The translations under genes and the position numbers were made by a program. Below are positions 38,301-46,587 of a DNA stretch of 64,000 bases, in pieces. The stretch comes from JBKBIP01 sp046297495 (lineage in GTDB: Bacteria > Planctomycetota > Planctomycetia > Gemmatales > Gemmataceae). Below the pieces are notes generated by a model. The model ran no database searches and was not told the DNA's origin. It saw nothing but the letters and a program-made list of their open reading frames with translations. How positions within the stretch are numbered: position 1 is the stretch's first letter; every line of letters starts with the position of its first letter. Location: positions 62,001 through 126,000 of the forward strand of contig JBKBIP010000006.1 in NCBI GenBank assembly GCA_046297495.1, written 5' to 3'.

Positions 38301-39921
38301 GGACATCCCGTTGCCGCAACCCATGGAGGTACTCCTCCCGACCGGTCCCATTCTGTTGACGGATGATGGCCGAGGAATCGCCGAGGAATTAGCCAATCGT
38401 TTCCGGCAGCACGAGATACCTGTCGCTTTGGTCCGCATGGCCCGATCAGCGGGTAACAATGGCAGGCCGGACGTCTTCTACGCCAACCTGACCGAGCCAA
38501 AGGCAGTCGAGGAATTATTGCACCAAATTCATCAACAGCTGGGACCGTTAGCAGGGTTCATCCATCTGCTGCCTTTGGCCGAACCCTCCGCTGGTGAATC
38601 ATGGAACGACCGCGTGGCCCGTGAAGTCAAATCGCTGTTCCTTCTAGCCCGAGGATTGGCCGATGAATTGTGTCAAGCGGGCCGCAAGGGACAGGCGGTC
38701 TTGCTGGCCGCCACCGGCTTGGGTGGTTGTTTTGGCGTGGGTCAAGAATCGTTGCCGCCGGACTTCTTCCCCGGATCGGGTGGGATCGCCGGCGTGGTGA
38801 AGAGTCTCGGACATGAATGGTCGGACGTTCTGGTGCGGGTCATTGATTTCGCGCGCGGAGACGAAGCCGCTATCATCGCGGATAAGTTATGGGAAGAACT
38901 GGGAGATCCATACGGACCAATTGAGGTAGGCTATTTCCAACAACGTCGCGTGGCGCCGGAATGCGTGGCGATGCCTCTTCCAGATGGCCCTGCCGAGTAT
39001 CCACCGCTTACACCACAATCCACCGTCATGCTTACGGGTGGGGCGCGCGGTATTACCGCTGCCGTCGCCTTGGAGCTGGCGCGACATTATCAGCCTAACT
39101 TGGTACTCGTGGGACAGTCCCCCTTGCCACCCGAAGAAGAAAACCTGGCCACCAGTCACTTAACTAACTCCTCCGAGATCAAGGCCATGTTGATCGCGCG
39201 GTTGCGCAAGCAGGGGGGATCGGTAACTCCAGCCAAGGTGGAATCCGCCTACCAACGTTTGATGAAGGACCGGGAAATTCGCTCCAACTTGCAGCGCTTG
39301 CGCGACGCGGGAGCCAAGGTTCACTACTACCAAGCGGACGTGCGTGACGAAACCGCCATGAGTCAAGTAATGGACGACATCTACCAGCGTTTCGGCAACA
39401 TCGATGGCGTGATCCACGGCGCCGGCGTGATTCAAGACAAGCTCATCCGTGACAAGACACCGGAGTCGTTCGACCGTGTTTTTGGCACCAAAGTGGATAG
39501 CGCCTTGATTTTGAGCCGGCATCTGCGCTGGGAGCAACTCAAGTATTGCATGTTCTTCGCATCCGTTGCTGGACGTTTCGGCAATCGTGGCCAATCTGAC
39601 TACGCCGCCGCCAACGAGGTACTCACCAAGCTGGCGGCCCAGCTCGACCGGGAAAAGCCGGGGCGTGTCGTCTCCATCGTCTGGGGACCGTGGTCTAGCA
39701 TCGGCATGGTGGCGGAACTGGAACAGCACTTGGGACAACGCGGTTTGCAAATGATCCCGCCCCAGGTCGGACCACTGTTTCTGCACGAAGAATTGGCCCA
39801 CGGCGCCAAAGGAACCAGTGAAGTGGTTATTGCGGGTGAAGTCGGTCAACTGGCCTTAAGCCGCAAGCCCCACAATGATGCCGGTACTCCGGATAAAGAG
39901 ACGTTGGAAGTTGCTCCGTGA
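32398..39921 (+). CDS. Type I PKS/PUFA-like synthase: NMO-NMO-KS-AT-ACP-SDR'-KR
   Basis: A 2507-residue synthase. Residues 1-290 and about 335-620 are two nitronate-monooxygenase/PfaD-type TIM barrels, the flavin enoyl reductase of PUFA synthases; the second has ECGGHVG with His470. The KS starts at residue 700, with active-site DAACGSS (Cys895), His1030 (EAHGTGT) and His1070 (IGHTK). The AT begins near 1270 with FPGQGSQ and Ser1371 (GHSYGD). A Pro-rich linker holds a helix FLDTQRSIM. One ACP carries Ser1879 (GIDSIKRVE). A non-catalytic SDR half is followed by a KR (TGGARGIT at 2213-2220, Tyr2402 in SDYAAAN). It is likely iterative. Confidence 0.93.
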   Translation: MRSIDVIVLTPSGVADPALAIAACRAGVQGVWDLEYVTDRSLVRSGLAQLNHFTTKPFGVKLGRAGDSWLPELLAVSRLELVILAGGIHDTLPDWIACLRQAGRRVLLEAVTLQEAQHGQRLGVDGLILKGHEAGGRIGADTTFILSQRWQHYVASNPTHGPALPVWLQGGIGLYNAAACAVGGATGIVLDNQLLLAREANLEADKRDMVARLDGSETLCLGERLGEIYRCYSRPGLKVVEELAGIEQQLFQEDSSPAEKLTKWRQAVRQRLQSDNGLWLIGQDAAFAKRLADRYVTVSGITQALGEQTRRQLDAAQRLGSLDENAPLAERLGTRYPIVQGPMTRVSDTAAFADAVARAGALPFLALALMKRTETETLLAQTSQLLGNRPWGAGILGFAPTDIRRDQMEAIKATRPPFALIAGGRPDQAQELEKEGIPTFLHVPSPGLLRMFLRDGARRFIFEGRECGGHVGPRSSFVLWETMCDVLMEHIGNGKGNDLEILFAGGIHDNLSAAMVAALSASLAERGVAIGVLVGTAYLFTQEAVTTGAIVAQYQQEALDCRETVLLETGPGHAIRCVNTPYFDIFEREKRRLLSEGKSNEEIREALEAMNIGRLRIASKGIDRAPASPEAMPTAKFISLSADEQRRQGMYMIGQVASMRDRVVSMAELHADISAGGTERLRQLEPEVLSAVPVETPSDVAIIGMSGFFPKANDVGTFWENILNRVDAIIEVPPDHWDWRLYYDTNSKARDKISSKWGGFLSDIPFDPLVYGMPPNTLTSIEPVQLLVLEAVRQALADAGYDHRPFDRERTGVVLGAGGGAAQLSSAYGFRSYLPMLETIPGLSGVADEIMKKCEGYLPEWTEDSFPGILLNVIAGRVANRFNLGGPNFSIDAACGSSLAALYAGVRELEMRTSDMVIVLGADTVQNPFTYMAFSKTHAFSVRGRCSTFDEAADGIVISEGIGVVILKRLADAERDGDRIYAVIKGMGASSDGKDKGLTAPRPEGQLRALRRAYAKAGVSPCQIGLVEAHGTGTVVGDKTEVQSLGQVFREAGAPQRGCVIGSVKSMIGHTKCAAGLAGLINATLSLYHKTLPPILVQRPNTKANFEESPFFLNREARPWIHGGDMPRTAGVSAFGFGGTNFHAILQEYTGEYLRETAPALTTWPAELCVWRADNVEGLQQAANKVRQALDSGAKPKLADLAYSLWVQAARTDVASCTLAIVATALDDLKDKLQLALSQMQGSLPGESGYWQDPRGIYLRMIPQTDTGKLAFVFPGQGSQYPNMIGQLALVFPEVREAFDLADRVLAGRYERSLGRYVFPPSAFTSDQEQQARRDLTRTDVAQPAIGAASLGMYRLLSRLGLQPDYLAGHSYGDYVALCAAGALSETDLLELSYQRGRVIAESTERMPGGMAAIEANLEVVQKLLADLPDVTPANINTPTQTVISGTNEGLEKALARLRENHIRGQRIPVACGFHSPLVAPAREPFARALAACPFAPPRLPVFANTTAAPYPNDPAELTAILADHLTSPVRFQEEIEALYAAGCRVFVEVGPQSILTGLIGQTLADRPHLAIASDIKGRPGLLQLHHLLGQLLTQGFTPRLDRLYVHRRLRLLDLANLEQETGQPKLTPSTWLVNSTRVRPLNGPEPQLFGQARPASSSPLHSEIVKPMVSPSKSAPVSPPGMEQPDPAAPPAPPRIPQSQAAAVPVVQAPPPASSPPLATGSEAAQVMVRFQDLMARFLDTQRSIMTSFLQGTDVPAAAPWPTSVPMPQPTIPPATAFHNGQHSVAAPPPSVSAAEPLEPPVHPEPAAPVTRKASEVAPTTSAVTPTHEEVPVSGDGDDWSRETLTTRLLDIVRQRTGYPPEMLGLDLDLEGDLGIDSIKRVEILGSLAELDGAGSSRINQEMEKLTGIKTLGGIIDCLATPAADGGRKKKALSRHESSQLVADNEDTASLAPAHRAGIQRMIVTPVDIPLPQPMEVLLPTGPILLTDDGRGIAEELANRFRQHEIPVALVRMARSAGNNGRPDVFYANLTEPKAVEELLHQIHQQLGPLAGFIHLLPLAEPSAGESWNDRVAREVKSLFLLARGLADELCQAGRKGQAVLLAATGLGGCFGVGQESLPPDFFPGSGGIAGVVKSLGHEWSDVLVRVIDFARGDEAAIIADKLWEELGDPYGPIEVGYFQQRRVAPECVAMPLPDGPAEYPPLTPQSTVMLTGGARGITAAVALELARHYQPNLVLVGQSPLPPEEENLATSHLTNSSEIKAMLIARLRKQGGSVTPAKVESAYQRLMKDREIRSNLQRLRDAGAKVHYYQADVRDETAMSQVMDDIYQRFGNIDGVIHGAGVIQDKLIRDKTPESFDRVFGTKVDSALILSRHLRWEQLKYCMFFASVAGRFGNRGQSDYAAANEVLTKLAAQLDREKPGRVVSIVWGPWSSIGMVAELEQHLGQRGLQMIPPQVGPLFLHEELAHGAKGTSEVVIAGEVGQLALSRKPHNDAGTPDKETLEVAP

Positions 39922-40030
39922 CGGATGTTCTCGTCCCAGAGTGGCGACGCGGGAACACCTTGTTTGACAGGCTGTACTTGTCGGTACGTCCCCCTCCGTG
40001 ATAACGGTTACTGAAGCTGCACCCGCGCGA

Positions 40031-40070
40031 GACGGAATCTCGTGGTTCGTGACGGAACCTCGCGGTTCGT
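40031..40070 (+). repeat. 20-bp tandem repeat in the leader of PKS2
   Basis: GACGGAATCTCGTGGTTCGT (40031-40050) is followed at once by GACGGAACCTCGCGGTTCGT (40051-40070), 18 of 20 identical. It lies in the 223-bp gap between PKS1 and PKS2, about 75 bases before the chosen start, and could be a regulator site. Confidence 0.75.
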
Positions 40071-40144
40071 GCTTACCCAAGTGGAACTTGGGAACGAGGA
40101 GAAGTCGCTCCATAATTGTTCTTGGTTTTTCAGGAACTAGGGAT

Positions 40145-43100
40145 ATGCACAGTTCTGCTTCGATGTCCAATCAACAGAGCCAGACCAGCTCGGTTGCCTC
40201 GATCGCGTCCGACTCCATCATCTCGAATTGGGAGACGGAGGTACTAATCCTACGCGGTGCGGATCGTGCGCGCCTGACACAGCGACTACACAAGCTAACC
40301 GATTTTTTGCGCCACCACACGGATGTATCTTTGACAGATTTAGCTTATACGCTGAACACGGAGTCTAGCGCGGGACGGTGCCGGTTAGCGCTGGTGAGTC
40401 GCTCGTTGGCGGAGACACAAGCACAGCTAACGAAGGCGCGTGAACGTTTGAGCGATCCCGCCTGTAAGCAGATTCGAGATACCCAAGGCATCTATTACTT
40501 TGAGCAACCGCTCTATCATCAAGGCCAGTTGGCCATGCTCTTTCCCGGAGAAGGCGCTCAATATGTCAACATGTTGGCCGACCTAGTGCCGCATTTCCCG
40601 GAGATACGCGAGCACTTTCAAGAATGTGACCGCCAATCGCGGCGAGGGGGTCATGTGCGCCCTATTACCGATGTAGTGTTCCCACCTGCCAATGCCACGG
40701 CACAACAAATTGCTCAGATGGAAAAGGAGCTGTGGAAGCTCGATAACGCGATTTCCAGCGTCCTCATGGCCGATTGGGCCGTTTATTTAATCCTACAGCG
40801 TTTGGGACTTCGCGCGGATTGCATGGGGGGGCATAGTTCCGGGGAATTCTCGGCGTTGGTGGCGGCTGGTTGTTTTGACTATGATCATACGCTCTCCGAT
40901 GAATTGTTCAAGCTAGGTATAATCCTCCAAAAATTGGAAGACGAAGGGGAAGTGGACGAGGCCATCTTGCTAGCGGTGGCGACGGGGCGCGACAAAGTGA
41001 AGGACATTCTCGGTGACAGCGTCCGGGATGTCTTTATCGCCATGGACAACTGCCCGCATCAAACTGTCGTAGTCGGTCCCCCCGCCGTCATGGTGGCGTT
41101 GGAAGACACTTTGAAGGATCAAGGGATTATTCATGAACGACTACCTTTCAAGCGTCCCTACCATACTCCTTTATTCCAGCGTTTCTTGGACCCCGTCCGC
41201 GATTTGTACGCGGCACTGGACATGCGGACGCCGAAAGTACCCATCTATGCCAGTGCCACGGGCGAGCTGTTCCCGGATGATCCGTCTGCCATTCGCGAGC
41301 TGGCGGTGAATCATTGGGCGTCCCGCGTGGAGTTTCGCCGGATGATTACCAACATGTACGACCATGGCGTCCGGTTGTTCGTCGAGGTCGGACCGCGCGG
41401 TAACTTGACTTCGTTCGTGGAAGACATCCTGCGCGGCAAACCGCACTGTGCCGTGGCGGGGAACGTGATGCACCGTTCCGGCATCACGCAACTTAACCAC
41501 TTGGTAGCGCAATTGGCCGCTCATCACGTTCCGCTCAATTTCGATCATTTGTATCAGCGCCGTCAACTGCGGCGTATCGATTGGGAGAGTGCCAGCAGCT
41601 CAGCCCTAACGAGCGGTGTCAATGGTACCGGGTCCAGGGACCATCCATCCCCGAATGGAACAGGACACGGCAAGGATAAACTGCTGTCTAAACAACATGG
41701 GGATACCGCGCCGGAAAATAACGGTCAGCTACCTCATGCCAGCGAGCCGTCCCCAACGTCGGTGTGTCCGGTTCCAAGTGTCTCCCACCCCGTCCCGTCG
41801 AGTCAGGTATCAGCGCGCTCTGTCGTGATGGAACAATACTGGAAAGTGATGGAACAATTCCTGGACGTGCAGAGTCAGTTGATGCACGACTTCATGAACG
41901 CACGCCGCCACCAGCGTGGAACCGCCGAGGTAAAACCGACTCCGCCGTCGCATGGTCCCCTGATGCCTCAGCTTGACGAATCTACTCCGGAGACGCCACT
42001 CCCTTTGCCGATGCTGGGTGAGATCGTGTCCTTGGAACCGGGACGTGAAATCATCATGCGGCGGCGGATGGATCTGAACGAGGATTTGTATGTGCTGGAT
42101 CATACGTTAGGGGGACGTCATGCCAGCAAAGTGGACCCGCATCATCACGGTTTGCCAGTCATGCCCATGGCGTTCAGCATTGAGATGATGGCCGAGGTGG
42201 CTTCCCAACTGATTCCCGGCAAGCTCGTCATTGGCATGAAGAAGGTCCGCCTGCACCGCTGGATTCCGTTTGATGATGATCCGATTACCCTGGAAGTTCA
42301 GGCGCGTGTCGTGCCGGATCAGCCGGGTCAAATCGCTGTCCTCATTCGTGATCATGGTAGCTCCGTCCGTCCTGGCAACCCGGAAACGCCGTCCGTAGAA
42401 GGGACAGTGATCCTTGGTGACCGCTATCCCGATGCTCCGGAAGCTGGTGATTTTCCGCTGACCAACGAAGGTCCGTGCAAATATGATCCGCACCAGCTGT
42501 ATGAGGGAGAAAGGCGGCTGTTTCACGGTCCCGTGTTTCAAGCGGTTTGTTCGACCGACCGCCAGGGAGAAGAAGGGATCGAGGGACACCTACAAACTCT
42601 GACTCATGCGACTTTGTTTCGCTCCCATGCCGCGCCACGCTTGTTCACCGATCCGTTGCTCATTGATGCCTCTACCCACATTCTAGGTTGTTGGCATCTG
42701 GGGCAACCCAATCAATATGGTCGTGTGGTGTTTCCCTATGAACTCGGCGCGGTTGAGATCTATGGACCAAATCCGCCAGTGGGTACCCGGATGAAGTGCC
42801 GAGTGCGAATCGAGAAAAGCTCGGCTCGCCAGGTGACGCACCGTATCGAGATTATCTACCCTGATGGCCGAATCTGGTGCCGGCTGAATCCCGCGGAATA
42901 CTGGCGGTTTTACTGGCCGCAGGAGTACGTTCATTACTTCCGTTTCAAGGAAAACTATATCATCGGCCAACCGTGGACGAACGGCCCAGCCATTGGTGGC
43001 GATAAGGCGTGTCTGCTGAAAATCGATCCGCCGGCTGATTTGTGTCACCCTGTCAAACGCGCGGCCCTGGCGCACATGTCGATGTGCCCGTCCGAGTGGC

Positions 43101-43750
43101 AGCAGTTTCGCGTCATGAAGGGACCCGATCAGCAGTTAACGGAGTTTGTCTTCAGCCGAATCGCTGCCAAGGACGCTGTCCGAACTTTGTGGTTACGCCA
43201 TGTCGGAGAGAAACTATTCCCCGCTGACATGGAAGTGGTCCAGGATGAGTATGGTAAACCGTCCGTCCGTCTGCGCGGCCAGACGCCGGTGCGACCGCTA
43301 CCCAACGTGTCCATTGCCCACAGTGGCAGGATGATCGCGGTCCTAGCGGCGTTTCGGCCTTGGGTCGGGGTGGATGTGGAGCACATCACCGCGCGCGGAC
43401 CCAGCTTTGACAACTTGTCCTTTGACGAGGAAGAAAAGGCATTACTCAATGAGTGGGAACACGATCATGATGAATGGGTAACGCGCTTCTGGTGTGCCAA
43501 GGAAGCGCTCACCAAGGCGCTCGGACGGGGATTGATTGCCGGTCCACGCAGTGCGCTGGTTCGCGGCGTGGACCCTGTTTCGGGGACTCTTCAACTTATC
43601 TTGGGGGCAGCGCTAGCCGCGGAATTTCCCGACTTTGCCGGGACAAGGTTGCAAGTTTACACGTTCCGCGACGAGCAATTCATTGTCGCCGCGACTTTTT
43701 GTGAGAGAATGGACCATGACGAAAATGACTCAGGAACAAATCCTGAATGA
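40145..43750 (+). CDS. PKS subunit AT-DH-PPTase without ketosynthase
   Basis: With ATG 40145 (AGGAACTAGGGAT upstream) the protein has 1201 residues; an in-frame GTG at 39998 would add 49 atypical ones. An AT/PfaB-like domain has FPGEGAQ near 133 and Ser231 in GHSSGEF. A linker holds FLDVQSQLM near 572, like that of PKS1. A double-hotdog dehydratase has His653 (LDHTLGG) and the second-half Asp in LLIDASTH. The C-terminus is an Sfp-type phosphopantetheinyl transferase (GVDVEH with Asp1077; WCAKEALTKALGRG with Glu1120). It supplies dehydration and self-activation to PKS1. The stop overlaps the ACP gene by 35 bases. Confidence 0.9.
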   Translation: MHSSASMSNQQSQTSSVASIASDSIISNWETEVLILRGADRARLTQRLHKLTDFLRHHTDVSLTDLAYTLNTESSAGRCRLALVSRSLAETQAQLTKARERLSDPACKQIRDTQGIYYFEQPLYHQGQLAMLFPGEGAQYVNMLADLVPHFPEIREHFQECDRQSRRGGHVRPITDVVFPPANATAQQIAQMEKELWKLDNAISSVLMADWAVYLILQRLGLRADCMGGHSSGEFSALVAAGCFDYDHTLSDELFKLGIILQKLEDEGEVDEAILLAVATGRDKVKDILGDSVRDVFIAMDNCPHQTVVVGPPAVMVALEDTLKDQGIIHERLPFKRPYHTPLFQRFLDPVRDLYAALDMRTPKVPIYASATGELFPDDPSAIRELAVNHWASRVEFRRMITNMYDHGVRLFVEVGPRGNLTSFVEDILRGKPHCAVAGNVMHRSGITQLNHLVAQLAAHHVPLNFDHLYQRRQLRRIDWESASSSALTSGVNGTGSRDHPSPNGTGHGKDKLLSKQHGDTAPENNGQLPHASEPSPTSVCPVPSVSHPVPSSQVSARSVVMEQYWKVMEQFLDVQSQLMHDFMNARRHQRGTAEVKPTPPSHGPLMPQLDESTPETPLPLPMLGEIVSLEPGREIIMRRRMDLNEDLYVLDHTLGGRHASKVDPHHHGLPVMPMAFSIEMMAEVASQLIPGKLVIGMKKVRLHRWIPFDDDPITLEVQARVVPDQPGQIAVLIRDHGSSVRPGNPETPSVEGTVILGDRYPDAPEAGDFPLTNEGPCKYDPHQLYEGERRLFHGPVFQAVCSTDRQGEEGIEGHLQTLTHATLFRSHAAPRLFTDPLLIDASTHILGCWHLGQPNQYGRVVFPYELGAVEIYGPNPPVGTRMKCRVRIEKSSARQVTHRIEIIYPDGRIWCRLNPAEYWRFYWPQEYVHYFRFKENYIIGQPWTNGPAIGGDKACLLKIDPPADLCHPVKRAALAHMSMCPSEWQQFRVMKGPDQQLTEFVFSRIAAKDAVRTLWLRHVGEKLFPADMEVVQDEYGKPSVRLRGQTPVRPLPNVSIAHSGRMIAVLAAFRPWVGVDVEHITARGPSFDNLSFDEEEKALLNEWEHDHDEWVTRFWCAKEALTKALGRGLIAGPRSALVRGVDPVSGTLQLILGAALAAEFPDFAGTRLQVYTFRDEQFIVAATFCERMDHDENDSGTNPE

Positions 43751-43994
43751 CCTGGCCGGCATCTTGAGCAATTTCAATGGCCGGGAATACTCGGGCACGA
43801 TTGGTCCCGATACCATGTTCTACGCGGACCTGGGTTTGGCATCCATCGATGCCGTGGTGCTCGGGGAAACCATCGAGGAACACTACAATCAGAAGCTGCC
43901 GTTCAACCAGCTCATGGCCGAGATGGGCCAACGAGCCGCCCGCGATATGTCCGTCGGTGATTTGACGGCGTTTTTGGCAAAATATTTGAAGTAG
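43716..43994 (+). CDS. Free acyl carrier protein
   Basis: A 92-residue ACP. The pantetheine Ser is in DLGLASIDAVVLGETIEE, and the flanks have the usual acidic helix II. Its ATG lies inside the end of the PKS2 gene (35-base overlap), so the two are translationally coupled. In addition to the ACP inside PKS1 it could receive the finished chain for the tailoring SDRs or hydrolase. Confidence 0.88.
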   Translation: MTKMTQEQILNDLAGILSNFNGREYSGTIGPDTMFYADLGLASIDAVVLGETIEEHYNQKLPFNQLMAEMGQRAARDMSVGDLTAFLAKYLK

Positions 43995-44035
43995 TTCAAT
44001 CGATTCCTAGTCCCTTCATCCAACGGAACCATACC

Positions 44036-44911
44036 ATGCCGCGCGTTTCAGTTGATGGAATGAAATTTTACTACCAACAGGCCGGGCAAGGTCCGGACGT
44101 GGTACTCATACACGGTGTCACCGGGAACATGGCCATCTGGCCGTTGATTAACCTGATCGATGTGTTAGCCACTGAATTTCGTGTCACTGCCTATGACATG
44201 CGTGGTCATGGTTATAGTGACACGCCTTTGACGGATTATACCTCGGCGGATATGGCCCATGATCTGAAGAAACTTCAGGACGCCTTGGGACTGGGACCGA
44301 TGTATTTGCTGGGCCATAGCTTCGGCGGCGTGGTGGCGACGCACATGGCCGTCCTGTACCCAGACGCCGTGGCGGGGATGATTTTGTCCGATCCCTCGTT
44401 CCCCGCCCTGCGCCATCTGGAAGAGAAGGTAACGGAGTGGCACGGTTGGGTGGATTACGTGCAACAGTCCCGGCGCGCGGGACTAACCGTTTCCGCCGAA
44501 GCCTGGTATGACGTGGATGATTTATTGAAGCAATGCGCCAACTTGCCGGCGGAGTTCGAGCAGACATTCGACGCCGAAGTCGGTCCCGGCGCGCTGCGGC
44601 GTCTGAAACGTCTGGCCGTTACCACATGCGGACGGGATGCGTCCGAGGTGGCAGGGTTGACGGCGGCGGCAATCGCCTCGATTCGCCATCCAGTGATCGC
44701 TCTCTATGGTGAACGGTCCCCCTTCCTCAATACGTGTCGGTATTTGGAAGACAATCTGGTGAATTGCAAGGTAGTGCTGGTTCCCGGCGGTGAGCATCGC
44801 GCCCACGAAGAAAGCCCCGCCGCTTACGTGGAGTTGGTGCAACGATCGTTCCGGGACTTAGTGCATTTTTCCGGCAGTTGGGAGTTCGCGGCGGAGGCGG
44901 CAACGCGCTGA
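44036..44911 (+). CDS. Alpha/beta hydrolase, possible chain-release enzyme
   Basis: The 291-residue protein has the oxyanion segment IHGVTGN, nucleophile elbow LLGHSFGGVVA and a late His in VPGGEHRAHEES. It has no signal peptide. In the position after an ACP gene it may cleave the acyl thioester, but it could also act on a substrate precursor. It lies 41 bases behind the ACP gene. Confidence 0.88.
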   Translation: MPRVSVDGMKFYYQQAGQGPDVVLIHGVTGNMAIWPLINLIDVLATEFRVTAYDMRGHGYSDTPLTDYTSADMAHDLKKLQDALGLGPMYLLGHSFGGVVATHMAVLYPDAVAGMILSDPSFPALRHLEEKVTEWHGWVDYVQQSRRAGLTVSAEAWYDVDDLLKQCANLPAEFEQTFDAEVGPGALRRLKRLAVTTCGRDASEVAGLTAAAIASIRHPVIALYGERSPFLNTCRYLEDNLVNCKVVLVPGGEHRAHEESPAAYVELVQRSFRDLVHFSGSWEFAAEAATR

Positions 44912-44934
44912 CACTATCATCAGGCAGTAGAGTT

Positions 44935-44957
44935 TAGCGTGCGAGCCAGCGGCGAGC
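44935..44957 (+). repeat. Copy 1 of the GCGAGCCATCGGCGAGC element
   Basis: Reads GCGAGCCAGCGGCGAGC, one base off the common core, preceded by AGTTTAGCGT. It sits just before the ribosome site of the next SDR gene. No strong flanking inverted repeat was seen. Confidence 0.65.
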
Positions 44958-44972
44958 AATCAAGGAGCAACC

Positions 44973-45758
44973 GTGCATTTTCAGGATCAAGTGATTGTGG
45001 TGACCGGAGCGGCGAGCGGCATTGGCCGGGCGGTGTGCCGCGCGCTGGCCCATGAGGGGGCCTGTCTGGGATTGCTCGACCGCGACGCCGAGGGACTGGA
45101 TACTTTGGTTGCCGAACTACGTGTAGGTGGGACGGATTGTGCCGCCGCTCCAGTTGATGTCCGGGACCGCTTCGCGCTTCACAAAGTGATGGAGGAAATC
45201 GCAGCTCAACTCGGCCCCGTAGACATCGTGATCGCTAGCGCGGGCATTTCCGCCGTTACCTTGGTGGATGACCTGGATGTTGAGATGACGGAGAAAATGA
45301 TTCAGGTCAACTTGATGGGAGTCGCCAACACGATCGATGCGGTTTTGCCGTCCATGTTAGCGCGCGGGACGGGTCATATTGTCGGTATTGCCAGCTTGGC
45401 GGGACGGCGCGGCATGCCGTTCAGCGCCGCTTATTGTGCCAGCAAGGCAGGACTGATCGCGTACTTGGATGGTTTACGACCTGGCTTACGACAGCGTGGT
45501 ATTTTAGTGACAACGATTTTACCAGGCTTCGTGCGGACGCCGCTGATGGAGCGCGATCTCATTAAGCCGCCCGTCTCCATGATGACGCCGGAACAAGCCG
45601 CGGGCTACGTCGTCTGGGCGATTCACAGGCGGAAACGGGTCTATGCCTTTCCCTTTACCTCGCGCTGTTTCATGGGCATGCTGCGCTGGTTACCCGCGGC
45701 GGTACACGATTGGCTGATGGTCAAAGGAGCGGAACTGTCTCCGCACCTGAAATACTAA
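44973..45758 (+). CDS. Short-chain dehydrogenase/reductase 1 of the cluster
   Basis: A 261-residue classical SDR: TGAASGIGRA for NADP binding, the YCASKAG catalytic pair and the Ser in GIASLAG. The C-terminal 60 residues (YVVWAIHRRKRVYAFPF onward) are hydrophobic and basic, as in membrane-facing 3-ketosphinganine or HetN-like reductases. GTG 44973 has AAGGAG upstream. It could reduce a keto group on the lipid. Confidence 0.88.
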   Translation: MHFQDQVIVVTGAASGIGRAVCRALAHEGACLGLLDRDAEGLDTLVAELRVGGTDCAAAPVDVRDRFALHKVMEEIAAQLGPVDIVIASAGISAVTLVDDLDVEMTEKMIQVNLMGVANTIDAVLPSMLARGTGHIVGIASLAGRRGMPFSAAYCASKAGLIAYLDGLRPGLRQRGILVTTILPGFVRTPLMERDLIKPPVSMMTPEQAAGYVVWAIHRRKRVYAFPFTSRCFMGMLRWLPAAVHDWLMVKGAELSPHLKY

Positions 45759-45771
45759 TCGAGAGTGAACC

Positions 45772-46587
45772 ATGGCGGCGGACAAAGTAGCGTTCGTGAC
45801 GGGAGCGGGGGGCGATATCGGCCAGGCGCTATGCGTCCAGCTGGCCCGTCTCGGCTACCGGATGGGCCTACTGAGCCGGACAGCCGCCAAAGTGGAAGCG
45901 ACCGGCGAACAATTGAACCAGGCGCGAGTACCCCATGCCGTGGCGTTGTGTGACTTGCGCGACCGCCAAGCGGTGGCCAAGGCGACTTGCTGTTTGTCGA
46001 GTCAATTGGGTCCGCCGGATGTAGTGATTCAGAACGCAGGAGTTGGATTGATTACCAATCCTGTCGCCCCGAATCTGGCTGAGATGGCCGACATGATCCA
46101 GGTCAATTACCTGGGATGCGTGTATCTATTGGAAGCGGTGCTGCCGGGGATGTTGGAACGCGGGACGGGACACTTTGCCGCCATCAGTACCTTGGGAGCG
46201 TACCGTTGCCCGCCGTGGTCCGCCGCCTACGCCGCCAGTAAATCGGCCATGTCGGTGTATCTGGAAAGTCTGCGTCCTGCCTTGCGGCGGCGCGGGGTTC
46301 AGGTGTCCATTATCTATCTGGGCTTCGTGCGTACCGCCATGAGCATGAGCTTGCCGGTACGGATGCCGATTTGGATGCTGACGCCGCAATCGGCGGCCCA
46401 AAAGATCGTGCGTGCAGTTCTTCGAGGAAAGCGTGAGGCCGCCATCCCTTGGTATGACGCCATGTTGGCCAAAATGTTCCGACAGGTGCCTACTTGGGCC
46501 TATGACATCAGTGTGAATTGGATGGGACGTTTTATCGCTCCCCCCAAGCAACCCGTGGAAACCCATGCGCCAACTTGTCACTTGTAA
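45772..46587 (+). CDS. Short-chain dehydrogenase/reductase 2 of the cluster
   Basis: A 271-residue SDR closely related in layout to the previous gene: TGAGGDIGQA, ISTLGAY and YAASKSAMSVYL, with the same type of hydrophobic tail (KREAAIPWYDAMLAKMF). It begins 13 bases after the preceding stop and overlaps the next gene by 23 bases, a sign of one operon. The pair may work on different oxidation sites or chain lengths. Confidence 0.88.
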   Translation: MAADKVAFVTGAGGDIGQALCVQLARLGYRMGLLSRTAAKVEATGEQLNQARVPHAVALCDLRDRQAVAKATCCLSSQLGPPDVVIQNAGVGLITNPVAPNLAEMADMIQVNYLGCVYLLEAVLPGMLERGTGHFAAISTLGAYRCPPWSAAYAASKSAMSVYLESLRPALRRRGVQVSIIYLGFVRTAMSMSLPVRMPIWMLTPQSAAQKIVRAVLRGKREAAIPWYDAMLAKMFRQVPTWAYDISVNWMGRFIAPPKQPVETHAPTCHL

